From the NCBI GenBank assembly GCA_903871935.1, contig CAIQIQ010000140.1, positions 56,911 through 120,910 on the forward strand: DNA of 64,000 nucleotides. The letters are read 5' to 3'. Both the position numbers and the translations under genes were made by a program. This document shows positions 8,466-17,077 of the stretch, piece after piece (within the stretch, counting starts at the first letter, position 1; every line of letters begins with the position of its first letter). Source of the stretch: an uncultured Phycisphaerales bacterium. Its GTDB lineage: Bacteria > Planctomycetota > Phycisphaerae > Tepidisphaerales > Tepidisphaeraceae. Below the pieces are notes generated by a model. The model did not search any database. It was not told the origin of the DNA and worked only from the letters and a program-made list of their open reading frames with translations.

Positions 8466-9986
8466 TTGTCTAGCTCAAGCCGTTTCTTCGGAATAGGCGG
8501 GAAAGTAGTGCTGTGCCTGTTAGGGGCGATTATTGCGAGCAGCCTGATTGGTTGTTCCAACCCGCCGAGCACAGGCGCGCTGACAGACTTCCGCAAGGGA
8601 TTTCTGGATCCGACGGCCGTCGGTCGCTTTCAGAAGCAACCGCTGGTGGTGCCCATCCTTTCCAGCCTCGATCGCAGCGTTGACGTTGCCGACGAGCAAT
8701 TTCGTAATGCAAATGACGTTCGGCCGGAGGACATTGAGCCCACCGGCAGTGATTACACCATCGGCCGGAACGATCTGATCAATGTGGCCATTACTGACCT
8801 GGTCGCACCGAATGTGGAGACGACCCGGCAGATGCGCGTCAGCGAGTCTGGCATGATCAGTCTTCCACTGGTTGGTCAGGTTCAGGCTCAGGGCCTGACG
8901 GAAGCGCAATTGGAGAAGCAGATCGCGGCCGCATACCGGCAGGCGAACCTGATCCAGAGCGCTCAGGTATCGGTGAGCGTGATTGAAGCACGCGGCCGGA
9001 CATTCAGCATCCTTGGCAGCGTTGCTGCTCCGGGGCAGTACGCGATTCTCAATTCAGAGTTCCGCGTGCTGGATGCCTTGGTTCTGGCCAAAGACGTTAC
9101 GGCACAGGGAGTTGAGAGCATTTATGTGGTAAGGCAGATCCGCAATCAGCCCGCTGGTCCGGCCAGCACTGAACCGTCAACGCAGCCGTCGCCAGCGGAT
9201 GTGCTGACACCGCAGGGCAGCGTGACGAATGCCAAGCACGCCATCCTTGCCCAGGCCTCACCAGCCACCAGTGTCACGGGCGCTGTAGAGCAGGATGGAC
9301 AAAAGTTCATGACGGTTGACGGCAAGCAGATTCCGGTGCCCAGTACCGAGCCTGCCGCCATGCCCGCCACTCCGACGGCGAAGGTTGGCACCCCAGCCGC
9401 GCCGGTTGCCGCCCCGCCCGCGCCGGCGATGCAGGTAACGCCGTTCGAATTTCGCGACCCTGTGGCGGCCGGCAAGACGCGCGTGATTCGTATTCCCTAC
9501 GATGCGCTGCGTAACGGCGACCTTCGGTTGAACATCATTATCCAGCCCTATGACTTGATTGTTGTACCTCAGCCAACAGTTGGCGAATACTACATGGGTG
9601 GACATGTCACCCGTGTTGGTGTGTATAGCCTGACTGCAAGGAAGATCACCCTCAAGCAGGCCATCGTTTCGGCGGGCATGTTTGACCAGATCGCCGTACC
9701 ATCTCAGACAGAGGTCATCCGCCGGGTGCAGGGCGACAAGGAGATCTTCGTTGAGGTAGACCTCGATAAAGTGTTCGAAGGCTCACAGCCCGATGTGTTC
9801 CTGAAGCCCAACGATGTGGTGCAGGTGGGGACAAGCTGGTGGGCCCCGTTTGCGGCGGCCGTTCGTGGCGGCTTCCGGTTTACCTACGGCTTTGGCTTCC
9901 TGTATGACAGGAATTTCGCCAGCTACGACGATCCATTTGGGATGGGTGGCAGGGCAGTGCCCACACAGAACCAAGTCACCCCATAG
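8466..9986 (+). CDS. Wza-type polysaccharide export lipoprotein with SLBB domains
   Basis: Outer-membrane or periplasmic secretin-like component for exopolysaccharide export. The start is TTG, chosen because AAGGAG sits 6 nt upstream. The N-terminus is a lipoprotein signal with lipobox SLIGC, acylated cysteine at residue 30. A Poly_export domain begins near residue 95 (YTIGRNDLINVAITD) and is followed by an SLBB repeat (GRTFSILGSVAAPGQYAI). A second SLBB (YYMGGHVTRVGVYSL) lies near residue 375. Between the SLBBs is an unusual Pro/Ala/Thr-rich stretch of about 100 residues (roughly 220-320). With 506 residues it is larger than Wza. It heads the EPS/exosortase locus and is followed by a strong hairpin terminator. 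Confidence 0.88.
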   Translation: MSSSSRFFGIGGKVVLCLLGAIIASSLIGCSNPPSTGALTDFRKGFLDPTAVGRFQKQPLVVPILSSLDRSVDVADEQFRNANDVRPEDIEPTGSDYTIGRNDLINVAITDLVAPNVETTRQMRVSESGMISLPLVGQVQAQGLTEAQLEKQIAAAYRQANLIQSAQVSVSVIEARGRTFSILGSVAAPGQYAILNSEFRVLDALVLAKDVTAQGVESIYVVRQIRNQPAGPASTEPSTQPSPADVLTPQGSVTNAKHAILAQASPATSVTGAVEQDGQKFMTVDGKQIPVPSTEPAAMPATPTAKVGTPAAPVAAPPAPAMQVTPFEFRDPVAAGKTRVIRIPYDALRNGDLRLNIIIQPYDLIVVPQPTVGEYYMGGHVTRVGVYSLTARKITLKQAIVSAGMFDQIAVPSQTEVIRRVQGDKEIFVEVDLDKVFEGSQPDVFLKPNDVVQVGTSWWAPFAAAVRGGFRFTYGFGFLYDRNFASYDDPFGMGGRAVPTQNQVTP

Positions 9987-10002
9987 TGCCTTACCGACCT
10001 GA

Positions 10003-10043
10003 GCAAACGGATCGGCCATTTGGCCGATCCGTTTGCCATTTTG
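10003..10043 (+). terminator. Strong hairpin terminator after the export gene
   Basis: A perfect 16-bp inverted repeat, GCAAACGGATCGGCCA and its complement, with only TT between the arms (10003-10036), followed by a short T-run in CATTTTG. It lies 17 bp after the stop codon. It implies that the exosortase gene has its own promoter or depends on readthrough. Confidence 0.75.
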
Positions 10044-10068
10044 GGCCGTACCGAGTATTCAGTTGCCC

Positions 10069-10082
10069 CCAACACGTGTTGG
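10069..10082. promoter_or_regulatory. 14-bp palindrome upstream of exosortase gene
   Basis: CCAACACGTGTTGG is perfectly self-complementary, 125 bp before the exosortase start. It could be an operator for the exosortase operon, but no regulator can be assigned. Confidence 0.3.
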
Positions 10083-10207
10083 CAGCGGAGCCGCAAAGGG
10101 CTGTTGGTCGGCCACGCTCCGCAACTTCGGCGTGCTCAAGGTGTTCATAGAGTGTCGGCGCACCGGGCTGGTGCCGTGTCTGTGACTTATTTAACAGGCG
10201 TTATCGC

Positions 10208-11377
10208 ATGTCCGAACTGGCAAGCAGTGATACTGGCATCATCCAGGAGGTCGATGTACGCGAAGAGCGCTACTTCGGGCTGACACCCACTGCCTGGGTA
10301 CAGGTTGGGACGTTGGGCCTCCTCTTTCTTGTTGCCTTTCTTATCTGCCTGCGTCGGCTGTGGCTCAAGACCAATCCGATCTCCGGCGATGCCAATTGGA
10401 GCCACGCGATTTGCGTGCCGGTGATTGGGCTTTATTACCTGTATGCCCACCGCCGGGAGTTCATCAACACACCTGTGGTTGCTTCTTGGAGCGCATTACC
10501 GATTATACCTTTCGGGATACTTCTTTTCGGATATGGCATCTATCCTGGCCAGAACGATTTCGTGAAAGATGCGGGGATGGTGACGACGCTCTTCGGGCTC
10601 GCCGCTTTCCTTGCCGGCTGGAGGATGATGAAGGTCCTCTGGTTCCCGATTCTGTTCCTGGTCTGTGCGCTGCCGTGGCCGCCACTGGTCTACAGCGCGG
10701 TGGCTTTGCCCCTTCAGGAACTGGCCGCCCAGGTGGCGGTGTTCGTTCTTCGAATCTCCGGCGTGAACGCGTTTTTCAACGGCACCAAGATATTCATGGA
10801 AGGATTCCAGGGCGAATTGCGAACCCTGAATGTGGCTGAGGCATGTGCCGGATTGCGCTCGCTGATGACGTTTATCACGATCGGCGCTGCGATGGCATTC
10901 CTGTCGGCCCGACCGCTTTGGCAGAAGATCGTTGTAACGGTTTCGGCCGTGCCTATTGCGATTTTCTGCAATGTGATGCGTGTCAGCGGTCAGGGACTGC
11001 TGGATCACTACTGGAGCCGCGAGTGGTCGCAGGGGTTTGCGCACCAGTTTGCAGGCATGGTTATGCTGATTCCGGCGTTCTTTCTGCTTCTGCTGATCGG
11101 TTGGCTTCTGGACAGGATTTTCGTTGAAGTGATGCCGGTCACCGACGATGGGGGCGTGGCTGTGGCTGAAGCTGTCGCCAAGCTTGAGGCCGCCGCCGCT
11201 GCCTCGGGCACACCCATCATCGTTCCGCCACAGCGGAGCCATAACACCATTCGCCGGTCCAAGAAACGTCTTCGCCCGCAGCCGCCGGGCGGGCCTCCGG
11301 CGGCGGCCAGCGGAAGCCCGGCGGGACCAAACGATGGCGCACAGCCGGCAAGCAAAGATCCGGAGGCCAAAGCATGA
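10208..11377 (+). CDS. Exosortase (transmembrane protein-sorting transpeptidase)
   Basis: Polytopic inner-membrane cysteine protease/transpeptidase that processes PEP-CTERM-type C-terminal signals. About eight hydrophobic segments span residues 30-310. The catalytic triad is visible: Cys213 in AEACAGLRSL, Arg258 in CNVMRVSG and His279 in FAHQFAGM. The residues after 310 form a long Ala/Pro/Arg-rich cytoplasmic tail not present in the core family. The next gene, EpsI, overlaps its stop by ATGA, the usual pairing, although here they are separate rather than fused. No ribosome site is obvious before ATG 10208. No PEP-CTERM substrate gene is seen in the window, so substrates must lie elsewhere. 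The exosortase subtype cannot be assigned by eye. Confidence 0.9.
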   Translation: MSELASSDTGIIQEVDVREERYFGLTPTAWVQVGTLGLLFLVAFLICLRRLWLKTNPISGDANWSHAICVPVIGLYYLYAHRREFINTPVVASWSALPIIPFGILLFGYGIYPGQNDFVKDAGMVTTLFGLAAFLAGWRMMKVLWFPILFLVCALPWPPLVYSAVALPLQELAAQVAVFVLRISGVNAFFNGTKIFMEGFQGELRTLNVAEACAGLRSLMTFITIGAAMAFLSARPLWQKIVVTVSAVPIAIFCNVMRVSGQGLLDHYWSREWSQGFAHQFAGMVMLIPAFFLLLLIGWLLDRIFVEVMPVTDDGGVAVAEAVAKLEAAAAASGTPIIVPPQRSHNTIRRSKKRLRPQPPGGPPAAASGSPAGPNDGAQPASKDPEAKA

Positions 11378-12264
11378 GCGAGACAGAGAATGAACTTCAG
11401 GCCCCTCCTGGCATATGGAAACAGGCGTTTGAACGCTCATTTGCCAGCCGGCCCTTTGTGGTGGCACTGGTGATTATGGTCGTGACGGCCTTTGGAATGG
11501 GCGCGGCCACGTCGTTCATGAAACTTCGGTTCCGCAAGACGCCGGTGGAGCTGCGCCAGCCGCTGGAGACCCTGCCGCAGCAGCTCGGCAAGAACTGGGT
11601 CCAGGTATCATCCGATGAACCACTGCCAGGCGAGATCGAGCAGACCCTGGGCACGAAGAAGTACATCTTCCGTGATTACGTCGACAAGCGAATTGTCGGA
11701 GACCCGGAGATAAAGGACATCCTCGATGCGTCCGGGTCGGAAGCGAAGAAGCGGCAGATCGCCATTACGGAGAGCCGCAAACCGCGCGGCTTCATCCACC
11801 TGGCGGTGACTTACTACACCGGTATGGTTGACACGGTTGCCCACGTGCCTGACCGCTGCTATATCGCCGACGGTTACGCGCCCATCGACCCTGAGCAGAA
11901 GATCTGGGACCTCAGCGATAAAGAACATCCGGACGGCGATAAGAAGCTCGGAGCCCGCTTCATCAACTTTGAGGATGCCACGGGCATCAGCAGCCGTGTA
12001 AACAAGAACGTCGGCTATTTTTTCCAGGTGAACGGCGAGATGGAAAGCAGTCCGATTGCCGTGCGCTACCGCTTGCAGGATCTGACCCGTGCGGATGTTT
12101 ACTACGCCAAGATTGAGTTGATGAGCCTTTGGCGCAACCGCAATGAGGCCGCGAAGATCATGGAGGATTTCCTCAAAGATGCGATGCCCGAGATTCGCAA
12201 GTGTCTGCCCGCTCGGGAGGTCGCCGAAGAACCTGGCTCAACCACCCAGAAGGTCGTGCAGTAG
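11374..12264 (+). CDS. Exosortase-associated EpsI-family protein
   Basis: A 296-residue protein with one N-terminal membrane anchor (about residues 20-42) and a periplasmic EpsI domain. It shows the family motifs: a LP..L..W region (LETLPQQLGKNW), YYTGMVDTVAHVPDRCYIADG with the conserved His-Pro-Cys, and a C-terminal RNRNEAAKIMEDFLKD. EpsI proteins accompany exosortases and are linked to EPS assembly, but their biochemical role is unsettled. The ATG overlaps the exosortase stop by 4 bp, showing translational coupling. An insertion around residues 105-140 (PEIKDILDASGSEAKKR) is longer than usual. Confidence 0.85.
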   Translation: MSETENELQAPPGIWKQAFERSFASRPFVVALVIMVVTAFGMGAATSFMKLRFRKTPVELRQPLETLPQQLGKNWVQVSSDEPLPGEIEQTLGTKKYIFRDYVDKRIVGDPEIKDILDASGSEAKKRQIAITESRKPRGFIHLAVTYYTGMVDTVAHVPDRCYIADGYAPIDPEQKIWDLSDKEHPDGDKKLGARFINFEDATGISSRVNKNVGYFFQVNGEMESSPIAVRYRLQDLTRADVYYAKIELMSLWRNRNEAAKIMEDFLKDAMPEIRKCLPAREVAEEPGSTTQKVVQ

Positions 12265-12354
12265 TTGCGGGAGTTTGTGATGCGGGTGCGCACCGTCGCA
12301 ACCCCTCTGGTTTGCGATTGTGAGATATGAAATTCAGGCAGCAGAAGGCATTCG

Positions 12355-15300
12355 ATGCAGCGAAAACTTAACACGCGTTTTCTGGTAATCCTTACCATCG
12401 GTGTGGTGGCAGGGCTTATGGTGTTGGTTGTGGGCGGTCGGTATCTGTTCAGAGGCACCGCCGATAAGCACCTGAAGATGGCCGAACTCTATACTCGTGA
12501 AAACCGGCTTGCCGACGCCGCCGAGGAGTACAAGACTGCGATTAGCCTCGACCGGCGGAACCCTGAGACTTTCGTGAAACTCGGCGATGTCATGAGGTCG
12601 CTCACCCGAACCGACCCGATGATGGTCGATAAGGACAAGCAGTACTGGATCATGGCGCTGGAGGTGGATCCGACCTACCTTCCGGCCATGCAACTTCTGC
12701 TCAACGCCTATATTGAAGATGCGCAGTTGTGGCCCCAGCCGCAGATGTTCGAGCGTCTCCGCGATATCTGCAATCGGATACTGGCGGTTGATCCAAATGA
12801 TCCCCGTGCCAAGGCGCAATTGCACATGTCGTGGTTGCAGCGCTGGATCTTCGGGGTGGAAACACCATCGGACCAGATCAAAGAGAGCATGCGCGAACTG
12901 AAGAACATCCAGGAAAAGGAGCCGTCGAATATCGATGTCCCGTTTGTTCTTGCCCGTGCCAAGATCAAGCAAGCGAGCGACCTCCTTGCCCAAGATCGCC
13001 GTGAAGACGCAGATGCTGGTTTGGGGAGGGGGGATGAAGGGGCTGAGGGCATTATGGAGCAGGTGATCCTTGCCAACCCGGATAACTCTCTGGCGCATCT
13101 CCGTCAGGGACAGGTTCTGATCGAGATTGCTGCCGTCTATTCCAAGGACCTGGGAAAGCGCAAGATCTACCGCGCCATGGGTATCGGCGCTGTGAAGCGT
13201 GCCTGCGAACTGGCCAAGCCCGTGGATCCCCTGGCCAAGCCCGAGGATCCTCCCTATTCCGAGGTGAATTTGGCTTGGGCGTCGCTGATGGCACAGGAAC
13301 AGAAGAACGAAGAGGCGGAGAAGACCTACCGTGACCTGCTCGATCGCCGTCCGGAGGATCGCGGTGTGCGCATCGCCCTGGCCCAGATGATGGCGGCAGA
13401 TCCTGCCAAACGCCCGGAGGCGATTGCGCTGCTGGACCAGGGAGTTGGCGATGACCAGACCGCCATCGGTTCTCGCGTTCGGCTTCGTGGGGATCAGGAA
13501 CTGCGGGCTCAGATGGTCCTGGCCGGGCTGCGCATTGATGCCCTGGCAGGATTGAAAGACGAGCAGGAGAAGAAAGACGTCCTGGTGAAGATTGAGGAGC
13601 ACCTGAGGACAATCTATAACCGTCAGGGCGAATCTCCTGAGTATCTCCGGTTGAAGGGCAGGCTGTGCCAGGCGCAGAACCAGTTTGTCGATGCCATCCA
13701 GACGTACAGCCGTGCCGCCGCCATGCTGGCCCAGCTTGGGCAGCCTCAGAATGATGACATGATGTATCAGCTTGCCCGCGTCTATATCGCGGCACAGCAG
13801 ACGGGTGAGGCCCGCAACATCCTTGAGGACCTGGTTCGCAAGTATGACTCATTCCTCCCGGCGCGTATATTGCTTTGCCACGTTCTGCTTACCGAAGGCA
13901 GTCGCGACAAACTTGCCGTGCATCTGCGCTACCTTGAGCAGACGGCTGCGAACGATCCCCAGGTCACGGGGCTGCTGCTGGCGGCATCTGTGCAACAGGA
14001 TCCGAAACGGTCGCGCGATCTGTTGGCAAAGCTGCCAGAGTCGACGCGCGATGAGAAGATCACCAAGGCCAAGGCGGCCTTCGAGGCCGACCAGGTCACC
14101 GAAACCCAGCGTCTTGCTGATGATATCCTGAAGCAGACTCCCGCTGACGAAGAGGCAGCGCAACTCTGTGTGCAGGCGCTGCTCCGGCAGAGCAAACCGG
14201 GCGATGCACAGCAAGTTCTTGAACTGGCGCTGGCTGCCAATCCGGACAGCCGGGTGCTGCGCTTGATCAAGGCACAGCTTGAAGGTGGCGGCGACCAACT
14301 CGCCGATGCGATCGACGAGGGCATCGAACGGATCTCCGATGAGTTCACGCGCGAACTCAAAAAGGGCATTGTGGCGGATTCCAGAGGCAAGACGCAAGAG
14401 GCGCTTGAGCATCTGGTGAATGCCGAAAAGATCAAGCCCGATGCTCCTGAGCTCTGGGATCAGTATTTCCAGTTCTATGCTCGTCAGAAACAGTGGGATA
14501 AGGCGCAGCCCTACCTCGACAAACTCATCGCCGTTAACCATGATCGTGCGGGCGGGCTGCTCTATCAGTTCCGCCTGGCCATGGCCAAGAACGAGGTGGA
14601 CCACGGCATTGACATCGCCCGGCAGATGACTGTCAAACTCCCTGAGTTTGCCCAGAGCTGGCTGGCTCTTGCCCAGGGCCTGCAGTCCGGGCGGAAGTAT
14701 GAAGAGGCGAAACAGGCTTATCTCCGTGTCCTGGAGAAACAGGCGGCAAACTTTGATGCCTATCGCGGGCTGGTGGAGAGCTGCTATGCGATGCGACAGA
14801 ATGACGATGCCGGCCGCCACCTCGCTGATGCCCGTCGGCGCATGCCCAACAACCCCGTCCTGAAGCAGATGGAGATCGAGTACGAATTGAACTACGGTCA
14901 GCCCGAAAAGGTCATCGGCTTGATCGAGGCCCAGGCGTCACAGCAAAAGGACAAGCCGCAGTCATGGGCCATGCTTGGCCGTGCCTATGAGCGCATCCTG
15001 CAGCGGAAGGCTGCCAAAGGTGGAGATGATGAGGTGCGCAAGTGGGCGAGCACTCTGCGCGAACACTATGGCAAGGCATTCGAGAAGTGGCCGGACAATA
15101 GTGAGTTCGCCGGCAAGTATGCCGATGCGTGCATTCAGCTCAATGTCCGTGATGAAGCGGAAAAGGCGCTGACGCAGCATGCGGCGAAAGTGCCTGACAA
15201 GCCTGAGCCGGCGCTGATGCTGGCCGAGTTCTATGCCCGGACCAACCAGCCTGCCCAGGCGGAACTGGTGCTTCGCAAGGCCGCCGAACGCATGCCCAAG

Positions 15301-16965
15301 GCCACCGAACTGTGGCAGCGGCTTGCCACGATCCAGGTGTCGGCGAACAAGGTCGACGATGCTATCGCAACCCTCGACGCCGCTCCCGATCAGGATCAGG
15401 TGCTGACGCAGAAACTGGAGATCCTGCTGCAAGCGCACAATATCGCGCGAGCCAAAGAAGTCATTCAGGGGGCGCTGGCCCGCAAAGGTGAGGATTTCAG
15501 CCTGATCAATGCTCAGGCGTACGTCGCTCTCCAAGAGAATGATCTTAAGGGTGCTCGCGCGCTGGCGGACAAGTCACTGGCGCTCAAACCCGACAATCCC
15601 ATTGCACTGCACCAGCGTGCTCTGGCGAAGCTCAAGGACACGCCTGCCGATGTCGATGGCGCGATCATCGACCTCAAGCTGGCCACGCAACAGGCCCCGC
15701 AGAACGTGGAGCTGCGCGTCACCACCTCCGAGGCCTACCTGGCTCGCCGCGATCGCGACGGCGCGATTCGCGAAATGGAGGTCGCCGCCGCACTGGCTCC
15801 CCGCAATCGAGTTCTTTGGAACCAGTTGATGGATCTCTACCTGAGTTCGAACCCGCCGCGGGTCGACGACTGCAGAGCTCTGATAGAGCAGGTTCGTGCC
15901 GCTGGCGGCAATACGCTGGAACTGACGATGCGGTCGGCCGCGGTCGCCCAGATGCGCAAGGATGTGCCCGCCGCGATTGCAGAGATGCACCGAGCGGTCG
16001 ACATGTCCAGCGGCAAAGAAGAGGTGGTCCGGGCCTACATGACCATGCTGCTGGAGTTGGCACAGTATGACCTTCTGCTCAAAGAATCGGAGCAGCTTCT
16101 GGCTCAGAATCCGGATGCCTGGTGGATTCGCCATCTTCGCGCTTCTGCCCATGCCAAACTGGGCCAGAAGGAGGATGCATTAAGTGAGTGGGAACTTGCC
16201 CTCTCGTTGGCCGAGAAGTCCAAGGATGATTCTGGTGCCATCGCGGTGATGCGCGGCATCGCACAGGACTTGGGCCTTCAGCAGGTGATGCCACGCGTTC
16301 TGGAGCGGGCCAAGACTGATACTCGCTGGGCAATTCTCGCGGCATGGCTGTACCACTCCGCAAACGACAAGACGAATGCCGTTGCGATGGTGAAACAGGC
16401 GATGGCTTCCCTCGGCTCACTCTCTGCCGACGAGCAGACGCGCGCCATGGGCATCGCGGGCGCCGTCTACCTGTCGGCCGAGCCGCCGCTGGTTAAAGAG
16501 GCTCTGGACATGTATGAGGAGCTGCTGAAGCGCGATTCGGAGGATCTGCAGGCCTTGAACAACCTTGCCTGCATCTATGTTGACAGCAAGAGCCCGCCCC
16601 AGCCGGCCAAGGCGCTCGAATATAGCCAGCGCGCGTATGATGCGATGCGGCGCCGCGGCGTGAATCAGCCGCTGCTGATCGATACGCACGGCTGGGTGCT
16701 GGTAAACAATAAGCGTGTTGACGAAGGCATCGTTCTGCTTCAGGAAGTCGTGCAGAATCAGCCGTTCCTCGAGGCTCGATTCCACCTGGCTCAGGCGTTC
16801 TTGCTGGGCAACTATCCGGAAGCCGCGTTACGACAGGCCAATGAAGCCAAGGGGATGATTTCCGCGATGGAAGCCAAGTCGGTTCCGGTCGACGCTTCCA
16901 TCAAGGCGAAAGTTGAGCTGTTACTGGCTAAGGCTGCGTCTGGTGCGCCGACCACGAAACCGTAA
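12355..16965 (+). CDS. Giant TPR-repeat protein of the exosortase/EPS locus
   Basis: A 1536-residue protein with one N-terminal membrane segment (about residues 9-31, LVILTIGVVAGLMVLVVGG). Almost the whole remainder is built of tetratricopeptide-like helical repeats, for example the segments starting KHLKMAELYTRENRLADAAEEY and NPIALHQRALAKLKD. It is therefore an inner-membrane-anchored periplasmic solenoid. Large TPR proteins, such as PrsT-like ones, are regular partners of exosortase systems and are thought to scaffold EPS biosynthesis or protein sorting. No lipobox is present, unlike the lipoprotein members. The ATG at 12355 has AGAAGG 6 nt upstream. It follows EpsI by 90 bp and precedes the BY-kinase by 112 bp. 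Confidence 0.85.
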   Translation: MQRKLNTRFLVILTIGVVAGLMVLVVGGRYLFRGTADKHLKMAELYTRENRLADAAEEYKTAISLDRRNPETFVKLGDVMRSLTRTDPMMVDKDKQYWIMALEVDPTYLPAMQLLLNAYIEDAQLWPQPQMFERLRDICNRILAVDPNDPRAKAQLHMSWLQRWIFGVETPSDQIKESMRELKNIQEKEPSNIDVPFVLARAKIKQASDLLAQDRREDADAGLGRGDEGAEGIMEQVILANPDNSLAHLRQGQVLIEIAAVYSKDLGKRKIYRAMGIGAVKRACELAKPVDPLAKPEDPPYSEVNLAWASLMAQEQKNEEAEKTYRDLLDRRPEDRGVRIALAQMMAADPAKRPEAIALLDQGVGDDQTAIGSRVRLRGDQELRAQMVLAGLRIDALAGLKDEQEKKDVLVKIEEHLRTIYNRQGESPEYLRLKGRLCQAQNQFVDAIQTYSRAAAMLAQLGQPQNDDMMYQLARVYIAAQQTGEARNILEDLVRKYDSFLPARILLCHVLLTEGSRDKLAVHLRYLEQTAANDPQVTGLLLAASVQQDPKRSRDLLAKLPESTRDEKITKAKAAFEADQVTETQRLADDILKQTPADEEAAQLCVQALLRQSKPGDAQQVLELALAANPDSRVLRLIKAQLEGGGDQLADAIDEGIERISDEFTRELKKGIVADSRGKTQEALEHLVNAEKIKPDAPELWDQYFQFYARQKQWDKAQPYLDKLIAVNHDRAGGLLYQFRLAMAKNEVDHGIDIARQMTVKLPEFAQSWLALAQGLQSGRKYEEAKQAYLRVLEKQAANFDAYRGLVESCYAMRQNDDAGRHLADARRRMPNNPVLKQMEIEYELNYGQPEKVIGLIEAQASQQKDKPQSWAMLGRAYERILQRKAAKGGDDEVRKWASTLREHYGKAFEKWPDNSEFAGKYADACIQLNVRDEAEKALTQHAAKVPDKPEPALMLAEFYARTNQPAQAELVLRKAAERMPKATELWQRLATIQVSANKVDDAIATLDAAPDQDQVLTQKLEILLQAHNIARAKEVIQGALARKGEDFSLINAQAYVALQENDLKGARALADKSLALKPDNPIALHQRALAKLKDTPADVDGAIIDLKLATQQAPQNVELRVTTSEAYLARRDRDGAIREMEVAAALAPRNRVLWNQLMDLYLSSNPPRVDDCRALIEQVRAAGGNTLELTMRSAAVAQMRKDVPAAIAEMHRAVDMSSGKEEVVRAYMTMLLELAQYDLLLKESEQLLAQNPDAWWIRHLRASAHAKLGQKEDALSEWELALSLAEKSKDDSGAIAVMRGIAQDLGLQQVMPRVLERAKTDTRWAILAAWLYHSANDKTNAVAMVKQAMASLGSLSADEQTRAMGIAGAVYLSAEPPLVKEALDMYEELLKRDSEDLQALNNLACIYVDSKSPPQPAKALEYSQRAYDAMRRRGVNQPLLIDTHGWVLVNNKRVDEGIVLLQEVVQNQPFLEARFHLAQAFLLGNYPEAALRQANEAKGMISAMEAKSVPVDASIKAKVELLLAKAASGAPTTKP

Positions 16966-17010
16966 TGAACGCGTGGAGCAAAAAAAGCGGCCGGATAGTG
17001 TTCATAGATG

Positions 17011-17038
17011 TTGCGAGAATGGCAGCTTGTGGCATACT
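17011..17038 (+). promoter_or_regulatory. Candidate promoter of the BY-kinase gene
   Basis: TTGCGA at 17011-17016 and CATACT at 17033-17038 with a 16-bp spacer. The leader would be about 33 nt and contains the TAGGAG ribosome site of the kinase gene. Confidence 0.4.
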
Positions 17039-17077
17039 GGAATGTTTCGTTTGATTTCGCTGTGATAGGAGTTAGCA

